NCBI GenBank assembly: GCA_002150815.3
Contig: NDFF03000316.1
Location: forward strand, 124,001 to 188,000
DNA length: 64,000 nucleotides
From: Grammothele lineata
Taxonomy: Eukaryota; Basidiomycota; Agaricomycetes; Polyporales; Polyporaceae
Direction: 5' to 3'
A program made the position numbers and the translations under genes. This document shows positions 36,569 to 48,537 of the stretch, one piece after another (the first letter of the stretch is position 1; each line of letters starts with the position of its first letter). A model generated the notes under the pieces. That model was given only the letters and a program-made list of their open reading frames with translations. It did not search any database and was not told the DNA's origin.

Positions 36569-39500
36569 TTACTTCGGCTTCTGGAGCATCGCCATGATGG
36601 CCTCAATGCCCTTCATCCCCAGCCTGCCCTTCGGATAACATATGTACAACTGTAGGAACGCAAAAATCAGCACCGCGTCTCATCTCCACACGCGCACCGC
36701 GCGACGAACGACAACTCACCGGCTCCTGCCAAGTCCCGAACTTGCTCCTAAAGTCCCCCTTGTTCGTCAGATGGAATGTTGACGATAACCCATTGTACGC
36801 CTTCTCGAGCGTCTTCACTCGGAACCCGTCCACGTTCTCCGCCGCCTGCAGCCTGCCCGTCGCTCCGGCACTGAACGTCGCCTGCTTGATGACACCGGCG
36901 TCGCTGAGCTTCTTGATGAAGTGGATGAGGACGTATTCGATAGTATCGAGAACGCACTGTGGAGCTCGAGTGCCCACTCTATTTAGAAGCTGGCTTCCGG
37001 CGCGAGCTGAGCGAGGACGACCATCGCGCATGCTTGATGGACAACGAACATATCCTGACGTGAGCACTGCATCGTGCCCACAAGAAACTGCAGCAATGAC
37101 TCACCTCGTTCTTGTCGGTCGCATAGAAGTTCCGCCAATGTGCCATATCATCAGACGACCGCACGCCCGTCGGATGTGGTTCTCTTGCGGTCTGCTTGCC
37201 GCTCCTTCAAGTACCGCCTCTCGAACATCTGACGCGTGTCCTGCCCCACCTCAACGATCTTGACACCCTCCCACTCAGCGTAGTATCCCTTCCGCGCACG
37301 GTCTTTCCTATTCGATAGGATCTACCTCACTGGAGACGATTTTCTCCTCCGCAACAGCGATGATGGCGCTCCAGCCGAGCTCCTCGGCGAGGTACCGTTC
37401 CATGGCAATGTCGATGCGCCACCAGATGGGCTTGAGCCCACCCCCTAGGCCTGTGCAAAGAACGTCTTGATGACGGGCGGCACCTGCCGGATCGCACGGT
37501 GATTGCTGAAGACGGCGGCGAAGCCGTGTTGGGGATATAGCCCACGCTCGCGCTGGTGGAGTTGCCACGCAGGGTCGCCTACGTGGGGTCGACCCAACGC
37601 GTGGCTGTCGTGTGGCCGCACTTCTCGATGAGCTGTATGGTGCCACGTTAATGCCCATGTGCATGCGCAGCCGATGAGAACCTTACATCGTCGAGTGGCG
37701 GGATGCAGCCCTTACACTACCTAGAATGGAACGGGGGTGATCCCAGGCCGGTGCAAGACGAGCAGCTTCGCGGCGGTTGCGACGACGTCTGCTGGATCTT
37801 GCTCGCGCACGACGAAGCCGCACGGATCTCGCGGGGACGGGTAAGCCTAGCGCATATCGCTGAGCTTGAAGAACAACGTAAGAACGCGTTCGAGACCCGA
37901 TGCCTCCTCCGCCGTGCTGATGACAACATTGTCGGTGTCGCCCGGCACAGGATAGCAAGGAACTAATCACGGACAGACAGCCCCGCGTGGAGCCATCGAC
38001 GTGGCCCTTCGCCGTCTCGGGGTCGGTCCCGACATCCCTGCATCCACTCTTCAAGCAACAGCGCGATGTGGACGTGCTAGCCACCCGCAAGGAGTTCCTC
38101 TATGCGAAGGAAGAAGTCGTATGTGTCCGACAACCTCTGCGCAGTGTGATTAGCAACAGTCACGGGTGAATCGCAGCTACGACGCTTCTTACCTCGTTCG
38201 CCGGATCTGGAATAGTACAAAGCAGCCTAACTCCTCTCAGGACTTGTCGACGATGCAATCATACGCGCCATACTTCGCGTTCGCCTCTTGACCGAGCTTG
38301 CGCGCGTGCTGAGATCTTCCGTCTCGCCAGTGGCGCCCGTCCTCTTTCGTCCACACGGAATCGTTGAGCATGCGGATTCCGTCAGAGAACTTGAAGCAAA
38401 GCGTTCCGTTGAGGACGATGACAATGCCGTGGGTGCAGTATTGCTTGACAGTTTCGATCTACACAGTAGCGGTGAGATACTGCGAATGCTCGGAGCGCGT
38501 GAGCGATCGACTCACCTCGTCGCGGAATCGGCTGGACACGTTCCTGAATTAACTTGAGCGGCTCGTGGAGTAACTAGAGTACCTCGTGGTAATGACTGTC
38601 GATCGCCATTTCGAAGTTAAGCCCCCTAAACTCCGTCAAATGCCGATTATTCGAGGTCTCCATGCGATTAACAGGGCCAACCTCGAAAACGCGCTGCGTG
38701 TCAGCCGTGATACACGTCTGTTTCGCGAGGTGCGGACTCTGCCAGGTACGTCGGGTGGTGAAAGCACTTGACCTTGAAGACGGCCGCGCCCCTCTCGGCA
38801 TACGAACGTTGAAGCTTCGGTGACAGGACCTCGATAGATCGACGCGCAGTGAGAAGCGAGCGGAAGAGCTCACATACGCATACTTGTATGCGGAAGATGG
38901 ATCGCGCGTCTGGGGGCTGCGAACATATTAGCAAGCGTAGTGTGCAACGTATCCGAGGAGACTTACCCGCAAGTCTAAAAGCCGATAATATAGTGGTGTT
39001 TGTTTTCCTACACGCGAGAAATGTGCGCCTACATGTAAACGCGGTCAGCATCGAGAGCATTCAACATACGAGGGGTAGCGTACCCGGTCGTGGTACTCTT
39101 AGCCCAGAGACGTCTTCGACTTGGAACAGGACATCTGAAAGGAACGCCGGTACGTGTAGCTAATGACGACGTATCAGCAACGTCATCCTGACTTCATGGG
39201 CAGACACATACTGGTGTATAGACGTGCTATATACGACCTCCTGATCTGTGGTGAGGCATTGAACGGCACCATCGATGAGGACTACTGAGTCGCGCGCTAT
39301 GCGTTCCGCCCAACCAGCTATAGTCTGCAAAACCTTGCTGAGTACCTCTGTGAGGACGCCTTGGATCGCGGAAGATTGGTGGCGAAGGACAGGGAAGACG
39401 ATCTTCGCTCCTGAACGGGGGTAAACGCTCTGCGTAGGTGAACATATGCGCGCGGAAATACGTACCGAGCGAACGCGTGTGGTGAACGCGCGTGCGGAAG

Positions 39501-40008
39501 ACGACCTGGCGGCCCTCGCATTCATTCGCAACGTCGCTGATATTGTCAGGCGATTCACCTCCGCAGAGTGCCAATGCGCGGGGCCCTCATAACTACGGCT
39601 GACTTCGTTCGCGATTGAGACGTAGGAGGCCCTGAGCGCGCGCGTTCAGCGGGTATGATGCAGCAATCGCACGACGACGTACCTCATGGTGCGTCTCTTC
39701 CCACTGTTCCTTCAGATGCCGGGCCTAATCCCCCTCCATCTCTCCCTGCTCAATCCCGCGCTCCTCGCTCTTCTCCGTGAAACGACAGTAGCGAGGCTAT
39801 TGGGGCACTGAAGGTCGCGGCCCAGGATTTCGCCAGCTAATCGCTTCTGCAAGGTTATCAACTTTGGTCGAATGCCGAATGCTCAGAAGGCTTCTCTGTA
39901 TGGTCGTCGAACGCGTGCTGCGCGCTCCCTTTGGGGAAGCTGATGAAGGGGCGAGCGAGAGTGCCCGGCGTCGACTATAGGCAGCGACGCTTCCGTGATT
40001 GGGGACAC
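36569..40008 (-). pseudogene. ErdS (AspRS-DUF2156) pseudogene, U2 copy
   Basis: Decayed copy of the U3 gene. The start codon is GTG (40,006-40,008) where U3 has ATG. Islands in shifted frames: GAKIVFPVLRHQSSAIQGVL (about 39,360-39,420, tRNA-binding OB fold), [20 protein letters not shown] (about 38,610-38,670, motif 2) followed by a stop after HYHEVL, HGGGGIGSR (about 37,890, motif 3) and LAEELGWSAIIAVAEEKI (about 37,340-37,395). By contrast the last stretch, 36,569-37,000, keeps long open frames: [40 protein letters not shown] and [16 protein letters not shown] before TAA. The synthetase half is dead; the DUF2156 end is the best-preserved part. Confidence 0.85.
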
Positions 40009-40345
40009 GGCCGCGTCGTGAGAGCGCGTCGGGGGTATTGACACAGTCAGTGCGTGCGCTGTGGTTGGATGAAAGTGGAGGAGAGGACGGAGGGGCGAAA
40101 GTGGATGAGTATGCTGGGACTCCCCGGGCGCGGTCGTCGCGCAGTCTTTTGCATAGGCGCGTAAGCTGGATACCGTGAGCTGCCATCGACGAGAGACAAG
40201 CACTGGGACACCATTGCACCGAAAGACGGGTAGCGTGAAGAGATGTCCCAGGGAGACAGGAGCGAGGGGACAAGGAGAGTGAGCACCCGGAGAGCACGAT
40301 CGGAAGCGGAGCGCGCGTTTTGCGAAGTTCGACCCGGGGCCGGGA

Positions 40346-40363
40346 CCGGTCCGCTCCGGTCCG
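40346..40363 (+). promoter_or_regulatory. U2 repeated CGGTCCG motif upstream of ErdS copy
   Basis: The same 18 bases as in U1 (CCGGTCCGCTCCGGTCCG), about 340 bp upstream of the start-equivalent and followed in both copies by GAGTGCCGACCCACG. Identity here exceeds that of surrounding DNA. The role is unknown. Confidence 0.35.
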
Positions 40364-40604
40364 ATCGAGTGCCGACCCACGAGCCGCGGATCCGAAGAGC
40401 CGTCATCGCCGCTCTCCCGCTGCTCCCTGCTGCTCTCTAGGCTTGCAAGCTCGGGCATGCTCAGCTTTGCGCATTCTCCGTCTATCCTGTGATCTTCTCC
40501 CTGCTTCCTACGTTTATCTCCTCGCTCCCTCATTTCCCAAAGGCCTGGACAAGTGATTCTATCCCTCGCCTAATGATCACTCGCCCATTCGGACGAAACC
40601 CCCC

Positions 40605-41879
40605 AATTTGAGCTCACATTTTGGATGTGACAGAGGTATGCGATACGCGGCGCTACAAGTGGAAGTAGAGAGGTGCGGAACGCAGCTGACTCCGGATGGT
40701 GAGTAGATAGACCAGTGACGCTGTGGAATCCTGCCTATCGGCCACCGGTGCGCTCTGCTCCTTTCCCATTCATGACACGCCCATCCAATACATCGCATCC
40801 CACCGCCGTAAACCTCGCCCTTGCTCATTTCATTCTCTTTGCATCATCATACTCTAAGTTTCTACATGAAGACTCACTACCACGATCCATTCGATATGGA
40901 CAGGGCCATACGCCCCGTTTTCGTCTTGTTTCTTTGATTGTTCACGCCCTGGCGACAGCCAAGTTAGACGGGGCCGTCATAGACTCGCTTAAGGTCAGCG
41001 TAGCGAGTCCAACTTCCAATACTTCCGGTATTGCCGCTTTTTGCAGTGTCTTTGTGCAATTCTTGCGACGAATCCTCTGAGCTCGATTGTACATGCTTTT
41101 GCTGTGAAGCGTCGTGTACGAAGTTGATGTCAGGTACGCCACTACGATGCCCGCATCCAGTAAGCTCTGCTCACAGTTAGCTTTTTCACCCGCTTATTAT
41201 GGCTTGCGGGCGGAGGACACGGTGACCTCCGCCTAGGACCTGGTAAGGATTGTAAGTCAGAGCGTGTCTGGAGACCCGGTGTATAGCCTCCCAAAATGCC
41301 ATTCGTATTCCGAGTCTTGAGATGTCATGGTCTTTCACCGAGACTCTCGTCGTGCATAATCCTTCCCTCGGTGGCTAGTCCGCAGCCCCTTCACGAATCG
41401 ACGGTATTTGCTACGTCCTTCGCGCGTCGCGCTTGACGCAATTCTTCAACCCAAGCTCGCGTTTCTCTGGACGTGGTGCCTCGCCCCCGACAAAGACGTT
41501 CGTCGTTGCGTCCGCCCCGTCCTCGTCTCCTACAACCCTGATGCGTCTCGGCCGGCGTCGTATGCACACCGCTGGGCAGAACATCTTGGGTCTTGGATAC
41601 GATGCCGCTACAGATGTGCTAGCGAGCAGGCACCCGGCGCTGTCCGCCATTCACCTTCGTCGACGCGTCTGAAGTCAGCCATCGTTACGATGTTCTATCT
41701 CTGTCTATCGCACTATGCCTGCCGGACTTTCTGTCTATCGTAGGTGTATGTTTGTTATCACGTTGTATACGGCGTAACCGAACCAAGTTCCGAAAGCTCA
41801 CAGAGCGAAGCCTGACCTCGAATCCGGCCTCCGGTGAAGGAACCAATGTACGACAAGTCGCAAGTCCTCGAAATCGCTT
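40605..41879. other. U3 spacer, non-coding or decayed
   Basis: About 1.27 kb aligned with the U1 and U2 spacers. Short frames differ between copies. No gene is supported. Confidence 0.5.
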
Positions 41880-42092
41880 TCAGCTAATCAACGCTAGCAG
41901 GCCCATGACTCGCCCCACGAAAGGGAAGATGGATAGCGCACATGCATTCCCACTCAGGCATTCAGCGATGTTTAAGCGGAAGGAGGGTATGGTATATTCT
42001 TTAGCAGCCACGCGGATCATAAATACGATACGTATGAGAAAGAACTCCTGTGATCTAGCAAACAGATACAGCGCAATTTGACGGGATACATA
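41880..42092 (-). pseudogene. U3 copy of the unassigned conserved coding remnant (frameshifted)
   Basis: The minus strand reads YVSRQIALYLFARSQEF, then shifts frame relative to U1 and U2 before KEYTIPSFRLNIAE. An insertion follows where the others have WERMCA. It is the most broken of the three copies. Confidence 0.4.
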
Positions 42093-42162
42093 GCGTGCCT
42101 CAAGAAATCAAGAAGATATTCAACGAAACCGTTTTTCGAACCATGTCAAGAAAGGGATTCGT

Positions 42163-44020
42163 TCAGACAGTGTTCTCGGGGTGCGATTCCTCCCGTCTGA
42201 CCTCAACTATTCCCATCTCCGCATCCTCTGCGAGCTGCCCATCGTCCAGAATCATTCCTCCTCCGTTCGAGTTGGGGTCTGCTTGCCCGTCTTGTGCGTG
42301 TACACCTCGCACAGAGTCTTCCTCGTCTTCCTCATCTACCAATCCCAGGATATCGGATGGGCGAAGGGCTGTGCCGATAGAGCCGAGAGCGGAAGAATCT
42401 GCGCGGAACGAGAGCGAGCTTGGGAACGATTGGCTGGAGTGGTTTCCCTCGGTCCGCGCTCTAACTCGTTGGAGATCGAGCATGAAGCGGGAGACGAAAA
42501 TGGCTGTGAGTCTGAAGACATGGCGATCAGCTTGAGCAGTAGTGACTGCGTGAAATGTCTCTACGGCTCTGTAAATAGAATCATGTAGCTTAAAGCACCC
42601 CCAGATATTTCATCACTGGCAATCTGCAAATATAGAGGTATCGCATCAGTTTATTATGAATGGAAATAGAGGTCGAAGTGAGGCAATTGACGTACAGAGG
42701 ATACATTGAACACGAGATGCAACGTGTTCAAGGCAGCAAGGATTCTTTGTAGAGTGGTCATGCATTCAATCTCAGTAGCAGCTCGTGCCGTTGGATCCCT
42801 TGCTTTCACCTACATAAAATATACAGACCCTTCCCATTCTAAGTGACCGCCACTACACCACATTGACTCAGATACTCACCGTCAACCAAAAGAACATTGG
42901 CGAATGACGGAATGGTCGCTTCCTTTGCACCTGAGAGAGCGGAGGACCGGATGGACTGGTTGAGCCATGTCGCAGCAATTACCATGACATCTGCAATGAC
43001 GAGTGTGCTGCGTGATAGTATAATGACTGAACGAGACGAAAACAAGTCAAAATATATGGGAAATAATGGGATGATGTGCGCGTACATCTGTTGCTTCCAT
43101 GAGCTTCGAGATGTACATTCACGCAAGTGGACTAGGAAGGCTTACAGGAGATTTGGTGTAGGCGGCGTTGATTCTGTTTGCAGACATCCAACCAATGAGT
43201 CAAATTCAAAGGACACCCAGAGACCGTCATTTATCTCCTCAGCAAGGGTAGTTAGGACACATAAAGATTCGTCAAAGCAGCACATACAGCATTGATGACA
43301 ATTGGCCCTGCTGACAAGACTGCTACGACCACTGCAAGCCACTTCTGCCTCCCGCCTGAGAGTGCATACAACCGCAGGCTGGAGAACACTGCGTAGTAGA
43401 TATCAGTAACTTGACAGAAGCAATATATGAATTGACCCACGCATCCATGGGATGTATTGCGAAATTTGAATGGTGGCTTCCGTAATGCTGTACACTGTAC
43501 AACTTGTCATATAGACGGTGATCCGAGAAAGTGCAATATGTGATCAACCTAGGAGTGCTGCTGCAAATAAAAAAACTAAGATGCATACCTCTGACACGAC
43601 GTCAGTTATTTTGCGTTAACGACGGAAGCGCACATACTGCGTACTTCCGAAAGTATTACCACATTCAGCCATCTTGTGACCTGATACAACAGTGAAACGT
43701 ATCTGTTGAGAACAAACAGGCAAGTTGCAAGAGACAGCTTGTTCCTCCAGAAGAGGTTGACTTCGTCGCCGAAGGTGATACACCATTCATAGGCCAGTAG
43801 CGCTGCCAAATTCGTGAGCTCGAGCTGTTCACATGCGAAGATTGTGTACGTACTAGTGACAGCCACCCCGACGCAGTTATCTGTGTAACTGCTCATCAAG
43901 GTCGTCCGTTTTCAATTGCAGCGAAATGATGCGCCGTTGGCACGTTCAAGGTAGAAGAACTCACCCATAGCTGAACTCAGCAATGATCTCCGCCACCTCG
44001 TCAGGAGCAAGCGAAGACAT
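42163..44020 (-). CDS. DUF6533 membrane protein, U3 copy
   Basis: Multi-pass DUF6533-family protein of unknown function. It starts MSSLAPDEVAEIIAEFSY, then YTDNCVGVAVTS. The signature is LAYEWCITFGDEVNLFWRNK followed by LSLATCLFVLNRYVSLLYQV. Exons continue ALSRITVYMTSCTVYSITEA, LRLYALSGGRQKWLAVVVAV, VIILSRSTLVIADVMVIAAT and SRFMLDLQRVRARTEGN, ending SHPENTV at stop 42163-42165. One codon (Glu) at the donor near 43,645 is missing relative to U1 and U2, without breaking frame. It lies about 0.97 kb downstream of the ErdS stop on the same strand. Confidence 0.82.
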
Positions 44021-44989
44021 TTCGACTGACGTCTTCGGTACTGGTGAGTAGCAGTATGGAGAAGGCGAATGAGAAGAATGTGACGAAGGCGTTGAGTGAG
44101 GAACAAGACGGCGCAGAGGCTTAGGCACGTTTTTATAGCATTCATCTGTGTGGAACCGCCAAGTCCTTCAAACGATGAAACCCTCTCGTCAGTCCGGAAT
44201 GCATGGAGACGCACCTCAACTTGTCTCTAAGACGAGTTCCGTTATTCACGAAGTACCTGATTTCCACATACAATGAAGGACACCATCGTGTTCAACATAA
44301 TCTACCGGACGCTATTCATAACGCTCACCCGCGATATCAACTGAGCCCTGCACACGGTTCGTAATCACGAAGATGGAAGGACTTGAAGAAAGATGTCGGT
44401 CGCTCTCATAGATGATCAATGTCCTAACACTCGAGGATTATCAGACCAAGCAAGACGTTCTGTTCACGCCTAGGTGCGGTATCTATCAGGTTTCCGAGTT
44501 TACCTGTTATCAATAGCATGGCATGTTCGAGCGCAACACCATGCATGTGGACACAGTATGAACAAAGGCGTCAAGAAGGACTCATGACCTAGCAGGACGA
44601 AGCATCGTCGGCATATTACATTATGTAAATTATACTGTACATCCTGGACCTCGTGTAGAAGGTATCGTGAAAGTCAGCAACGACGAAAGGAGAGGTAACC
44701 TATCGAACCACAAGAGAGTAGGAACGGGAATGCTCGTGGACGGCCATAACAAAGGTGTGAAACCAAGCGCGATCGCGTCAATCACAAGCACAGATGAGTC
44801 AAACGGCGAAGATACAACACAGACGAGAGCGTAGATGGCGATGAAGAGTGGAGGCAGAAATAGAACGTACATGTATCTTATCGCGAACGAGCCAAACGAC
44901 AATCAGATACGTAGACCAGCGGTAAAGGTTGCGAGCGTCGCCGTGCGCCAGACTTCCCCTGAAGGTCGCAAGGCGAACCTTACTTCGGT

Positions 44990-47900
44990 TTCTGTAACAT
45001 AGCCATGATCGCCTCAATGCCCTTCATCCCCAGCCCGCCCTTCGGATAACAGATGTATAACTGTACGAAGATACAAAATCAGCACATCGTGCCTCACCTC
45101 CACGCGCACACCGCGCGACAAACGACAACTCACCGGATCCTGCCAAGTCCCGAACTTACTCCTGAAATCGCCCTTGTTCGTCAGATGGAACGTAGACGAC
45201 AACCCATTGTACGCCTTCTCCAGCGTCTTCACACGGAACCCATGAACGTTCTCCGCCGCTTGCAACCTGCCCGTCGCCCCCGCGCCAAACGTTGCCTGCT
45301 TGACGCCGGCGTCGCCGAGCTTCTTGATGACGTGCGCGAGGATGTACTCGATCGCGCCGAGGGGCGCGCCGGGGAATTCGAGTGCCCATTTGATCTGGAA
45401 GCCGTGCTTGGGCGCGAGTTGGGCGAGGACAACCATCGCGCACGCCTGACGAACGAACCCCCGTGTCAGCGACGCGTCGCGCCTGAGAGCAACAGGAAAG
45501 ACGACTCACCTTCCCGTCCTTGTCGGTCGCGTAGAAGTACCGCCGATGCGCCATATCATCGAACGGCCTCACGCCCGTCAGATGTATCTGCGTCCCTTTG
45601 CGGTTCGCCTCCCACTCCTTACACCGCCCCTCTAGCATCTTCCGCGTGCTCTCGTCCACGTCCTGTCCGACCTCAACGATCTTCACGCCCTCGCGCTCGG
45701 CGCGGTGAACCTTCCTACGCACGGTCTTGTCGTGCTCCGTCGGGTCCACCTCAGTCGGGTTGATACGCTCCTCCGCAACAGCGACGACCGCGCCCCAGCC
45801 GAGTTCCTCAGCGAGGTAGTGTTCGGTGGCCTTGTCGATACAGCACCAGACGGGCTTAAGCCCGTCTTCGTGCATCTGAGCGAGGAACGCCTTCACGACG
45901 CGGGGGATCTGCTCGACGGCGCATAGCGGGTTGCCGAAGACGACCGCAAACCCGTCCTGCGGGATATACCCGACGGCGGCGCCAGTGGCCTTGTCGCGCC
46001 AGATCGTCCATGCGGGGTCCACCCAACTTGTATTTGTCGCGTCGCCGTACTTCGCGATGAGCTGTCGGGCACCGAGTCAGTGACCATGCGCATAAGACAT
46101 GATGCAAGACTTACATTCTCGAGCGGCGGGATGTCGCCCTTGCGCTTCCCGGGCTGGAACGTGGGCGACTCGGGACCGTGAAGGATGAGGGAGTTCGCGG
46201 CTGCGAGCGCGACCTCCGCAGGATCCTGCCCGCGGACGACGAAGCTGCGCGGATCTCGCGGGAACAAGCTTGCCCAGCGTACGTTGCCTAGCTTGAGGAA
46301 CAACATCACGACGCGCTCGAGCCCAATGCCTCCTCCGCCGTGCTGATGACGACATCGTCAATGTCGCCTCGTACGAGATGGGAAGGAACTACTCACAGGC
46401 GGACAACCCCACTTGAAGCCGTCGACGTAGTCCCTCATCGTCTCGGGGTCGATCCCGACTTCTCGCATCCGCTCTTCAAGCAACGGCGCAACATGGATAC
46501 GCTGCCCTCCTGAGAGAATCTCCTCCCCGCGCAAGAAGAAGTCGTACGAATTCGAGAGCCGCTGCGCGTAGTCGTCAGTACCGATCTCCTTCACGCCGTG
46601 GCTTCGATTCGGACGTTACTCACCTCGTTCTCTGGATCCGGCATCGTGTAGAACGGTCTAACCTCCTTCGGGAACTTGTCGAGAATGTAGTAGTCGGCGC
46701 CGTACTTCTCCTTGACAAGCTGCCCTAGCCTCTGTTCCGCACGTGTGCTGAGATCCTCCGTCTCGGATAGCTGACGACCGTCTTCCTCCGTCCACCCGGA
46801 CTCGTTCAGCATCCGGATACCGTCGGCGAACTTGAGGCGCGGGGTTTCGTCGAGTATGACGACGTCGTCGTGGGGGTAGTACTGCTTAACGGTTTCGATC
46901 TAGGCAGGAGGATTAGCATACCACGAATACTCGAAGTCTGAAGGAGTGGCTCACCTCGTCGCGGAACCGGCTGAGCAAGTTCTTGAAGACGAACTTCAGC
47001 AGTTCGTCTAGTAGCTCAAGGACTTCATGGTAATGGCTGTCGATTGCCATTTCTAGATCCAGCCCGGTGAACTCCGTCAAGTGCCTGTGCGTATTCGAGT
47101 TCTCCGCGCGGAAGACGGGCCCAATCTCAAAAACGCGCTCCATGTCGGCTGCAATACACATCTGCTTCGCGAGCTGCGGACTCTGGGCGAGGTACGCGGG
47201 GCGGCGGAAGTAGTCGACTTTGAAGACAGCGGCACCGGACTCGGTCGACGATCCCTGAAGCTTCGGCGAATGGATTTCGATGAACCGTCGTTGAGTGAGG
47301 AACGAGCGGAAAAGCTCGCATAGGCCGGCTTGTATGCGGAATATAGACTGTGCCGCTGGTGACTGCGGAGAGATTATTACGTGCGATAGCGAGGTTTCCG
47401 AAGATACTTACCCGCAAGTCCAACAAACGGTGATCTAGTCGCGTTCGTTCTCCCACACGCGAGAAATGTGCGTCCTCCTATAAACACTGTCAGCGTCGGT
47501 AGCGGGTAGGATACGACAATGGATGTACCCTATCATAATATTCTCTAGGTCTAGACACGTCTTCTACTTGGAAGGGAAGGGTATCTGACGGGGAGACCAA
47601 CACGTGCAACTAACGATGTGTCAGCAACGTTGGCACAACTCCGTGTAAAAATGCGTACTTTGTGTATCTTGATCTCGTACTGGTGAATAGTTGTACTGTG
47701 CACGACCTCTTGATCTGGTGGCGGACGCTGCACTATTCCATCTACAAGAACTATCGACTCCCGCGCGATGCCTTCAGCCCAACGAACCATCGTCTGCGAA
47801 ACCTTGTCTGGTTCCTCGGTAAGTACACCTTGAATCGTGGTGAATTGGTGGCGAAGTATCAGAAACACTATCTTCGCTCCTGAACTAGGGATAAGCGTTC

Positions 47901-48537
47901 TGCGAGGGTCGCTGTATGCGCGCAAGAACACGTACCGAGCGGGCGGGTATGATGGACGCGCGCGCGAAAGATGACTCGATCGCCCTCGCGCTTGTTTGCA
48001 ACGTCTCGGACGTCGTCGAGTGATTCGCCTTCGAAAAACGTCAACAGGCACCGCTGGAACGAGAACGACCCACTTACTTCTTCGTGTTTGAGACATGTTC
48101 AAGGGGGTATCACCCCAATTATCTCGCAGAGGGTCCTGAGCGCGCGCGTTGAGCGAATGTAATGGAGCGATTGCGTGACGACATACCTCATCGTGCGCTT
48201 TCTTCCACTGCTCCTTCCGACGCCGAGACTCGTCCTCCTCCTTGGCTTCGCGCTCTATCCTGCGTTCCTCCTTCTGCTCCGTGAACGAAAGCTTCCCGAT
48301 ACTCGCGAGACTATTGGGGCGCTGGAGCTCGCGGCCCTGGAGTTCGTCGGCCTGCTGCTTCTGCGCGGCCGTCGCCTTCGGTGAGTTGGTCTCGTCGAAT
48401 GTGGCGTGTTTGACATGTTTCTCCGCGTGCCCGTTGAGGGCGTGCTGCACGCTACCGTTGGAAGTACTGCTGCTCTTGGAAGGTGAACGGGAGTGCCCGC
48501 TGACTATATGCGTCAACGCTCGCTTGATTGAGGCCAT
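44990..48537 (-). CDS. erdS: ergosteryl-3-beta-O-L-aspartate synthase (AspRS-DUF2156 fusion)
   Basis: Bifunctional enzyme. The N-terminal class II aspartyl-tRNA synthetase charges tRNA-Asp, and the C-terminal DUF2156 (MprF-like, GNAT-fold) domain transfers Asp to the 3-hydroxyl of ergosterol, a membrane-lipid modification known in higher fungi. Start [14 protein letters not shown] at 48537; the next about 110 residues are a charged extension. Then come the OB-fold ([20 protein letters not shown]), [31 protein letters not shown], the archaeal/eukaryotic signature [12 protein letters not shown], motif 2 [40 protein letters not shown] and motif 3 [14 protein letters not shown]2156 begins at [18 protein letters not shown] and includes [46 protein letters not shown] and [18 protein letters not shown]. 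Stop TAA 44990-44992. All introns keep phase. About 900 residues. It may also serve, or be separate from, the housekeeping AspRS. Confidence 0.92.

Larger units (their letters stand above)
32341..40604 (+). repeat. tandem segmental duplication unit U2
   Basis: Second direct copy of the module. Landmarks: GGTGCGCTC at 32,493; ATGCCGCTAC at 33,197; DUF6533 start 35,609; ErdS stop-equivalent 36,569; ErdS start-equivalent 40,008. Offsets from U1 are 7.2-8.4 kb, the spread reflecting the U1 deletion. Offsets to U3 are 8.25-8.53 kb. Divergence is uneven: the block 36,150-36,960 is much closer to U3 than the synthetase part further right. Confidence 0.85.

Noticed and set aside
44630..44902. Small hydrophobic ORF (MSFGSFAIRY...) downstream of ErdS as a separate gene
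   Set aside because: It recurs in U2 but with many amino-acid changes and a different end. It is better explained as conserved 3' UTR sequence.
44990..46100. DUF2156 region as a stand-alone bacterial-type MprF gene acquired by transfer
   Set aside because: It is joined in phase by normal fungal introns to the AspRS exons, which is the known ErdS architecture of fungi.
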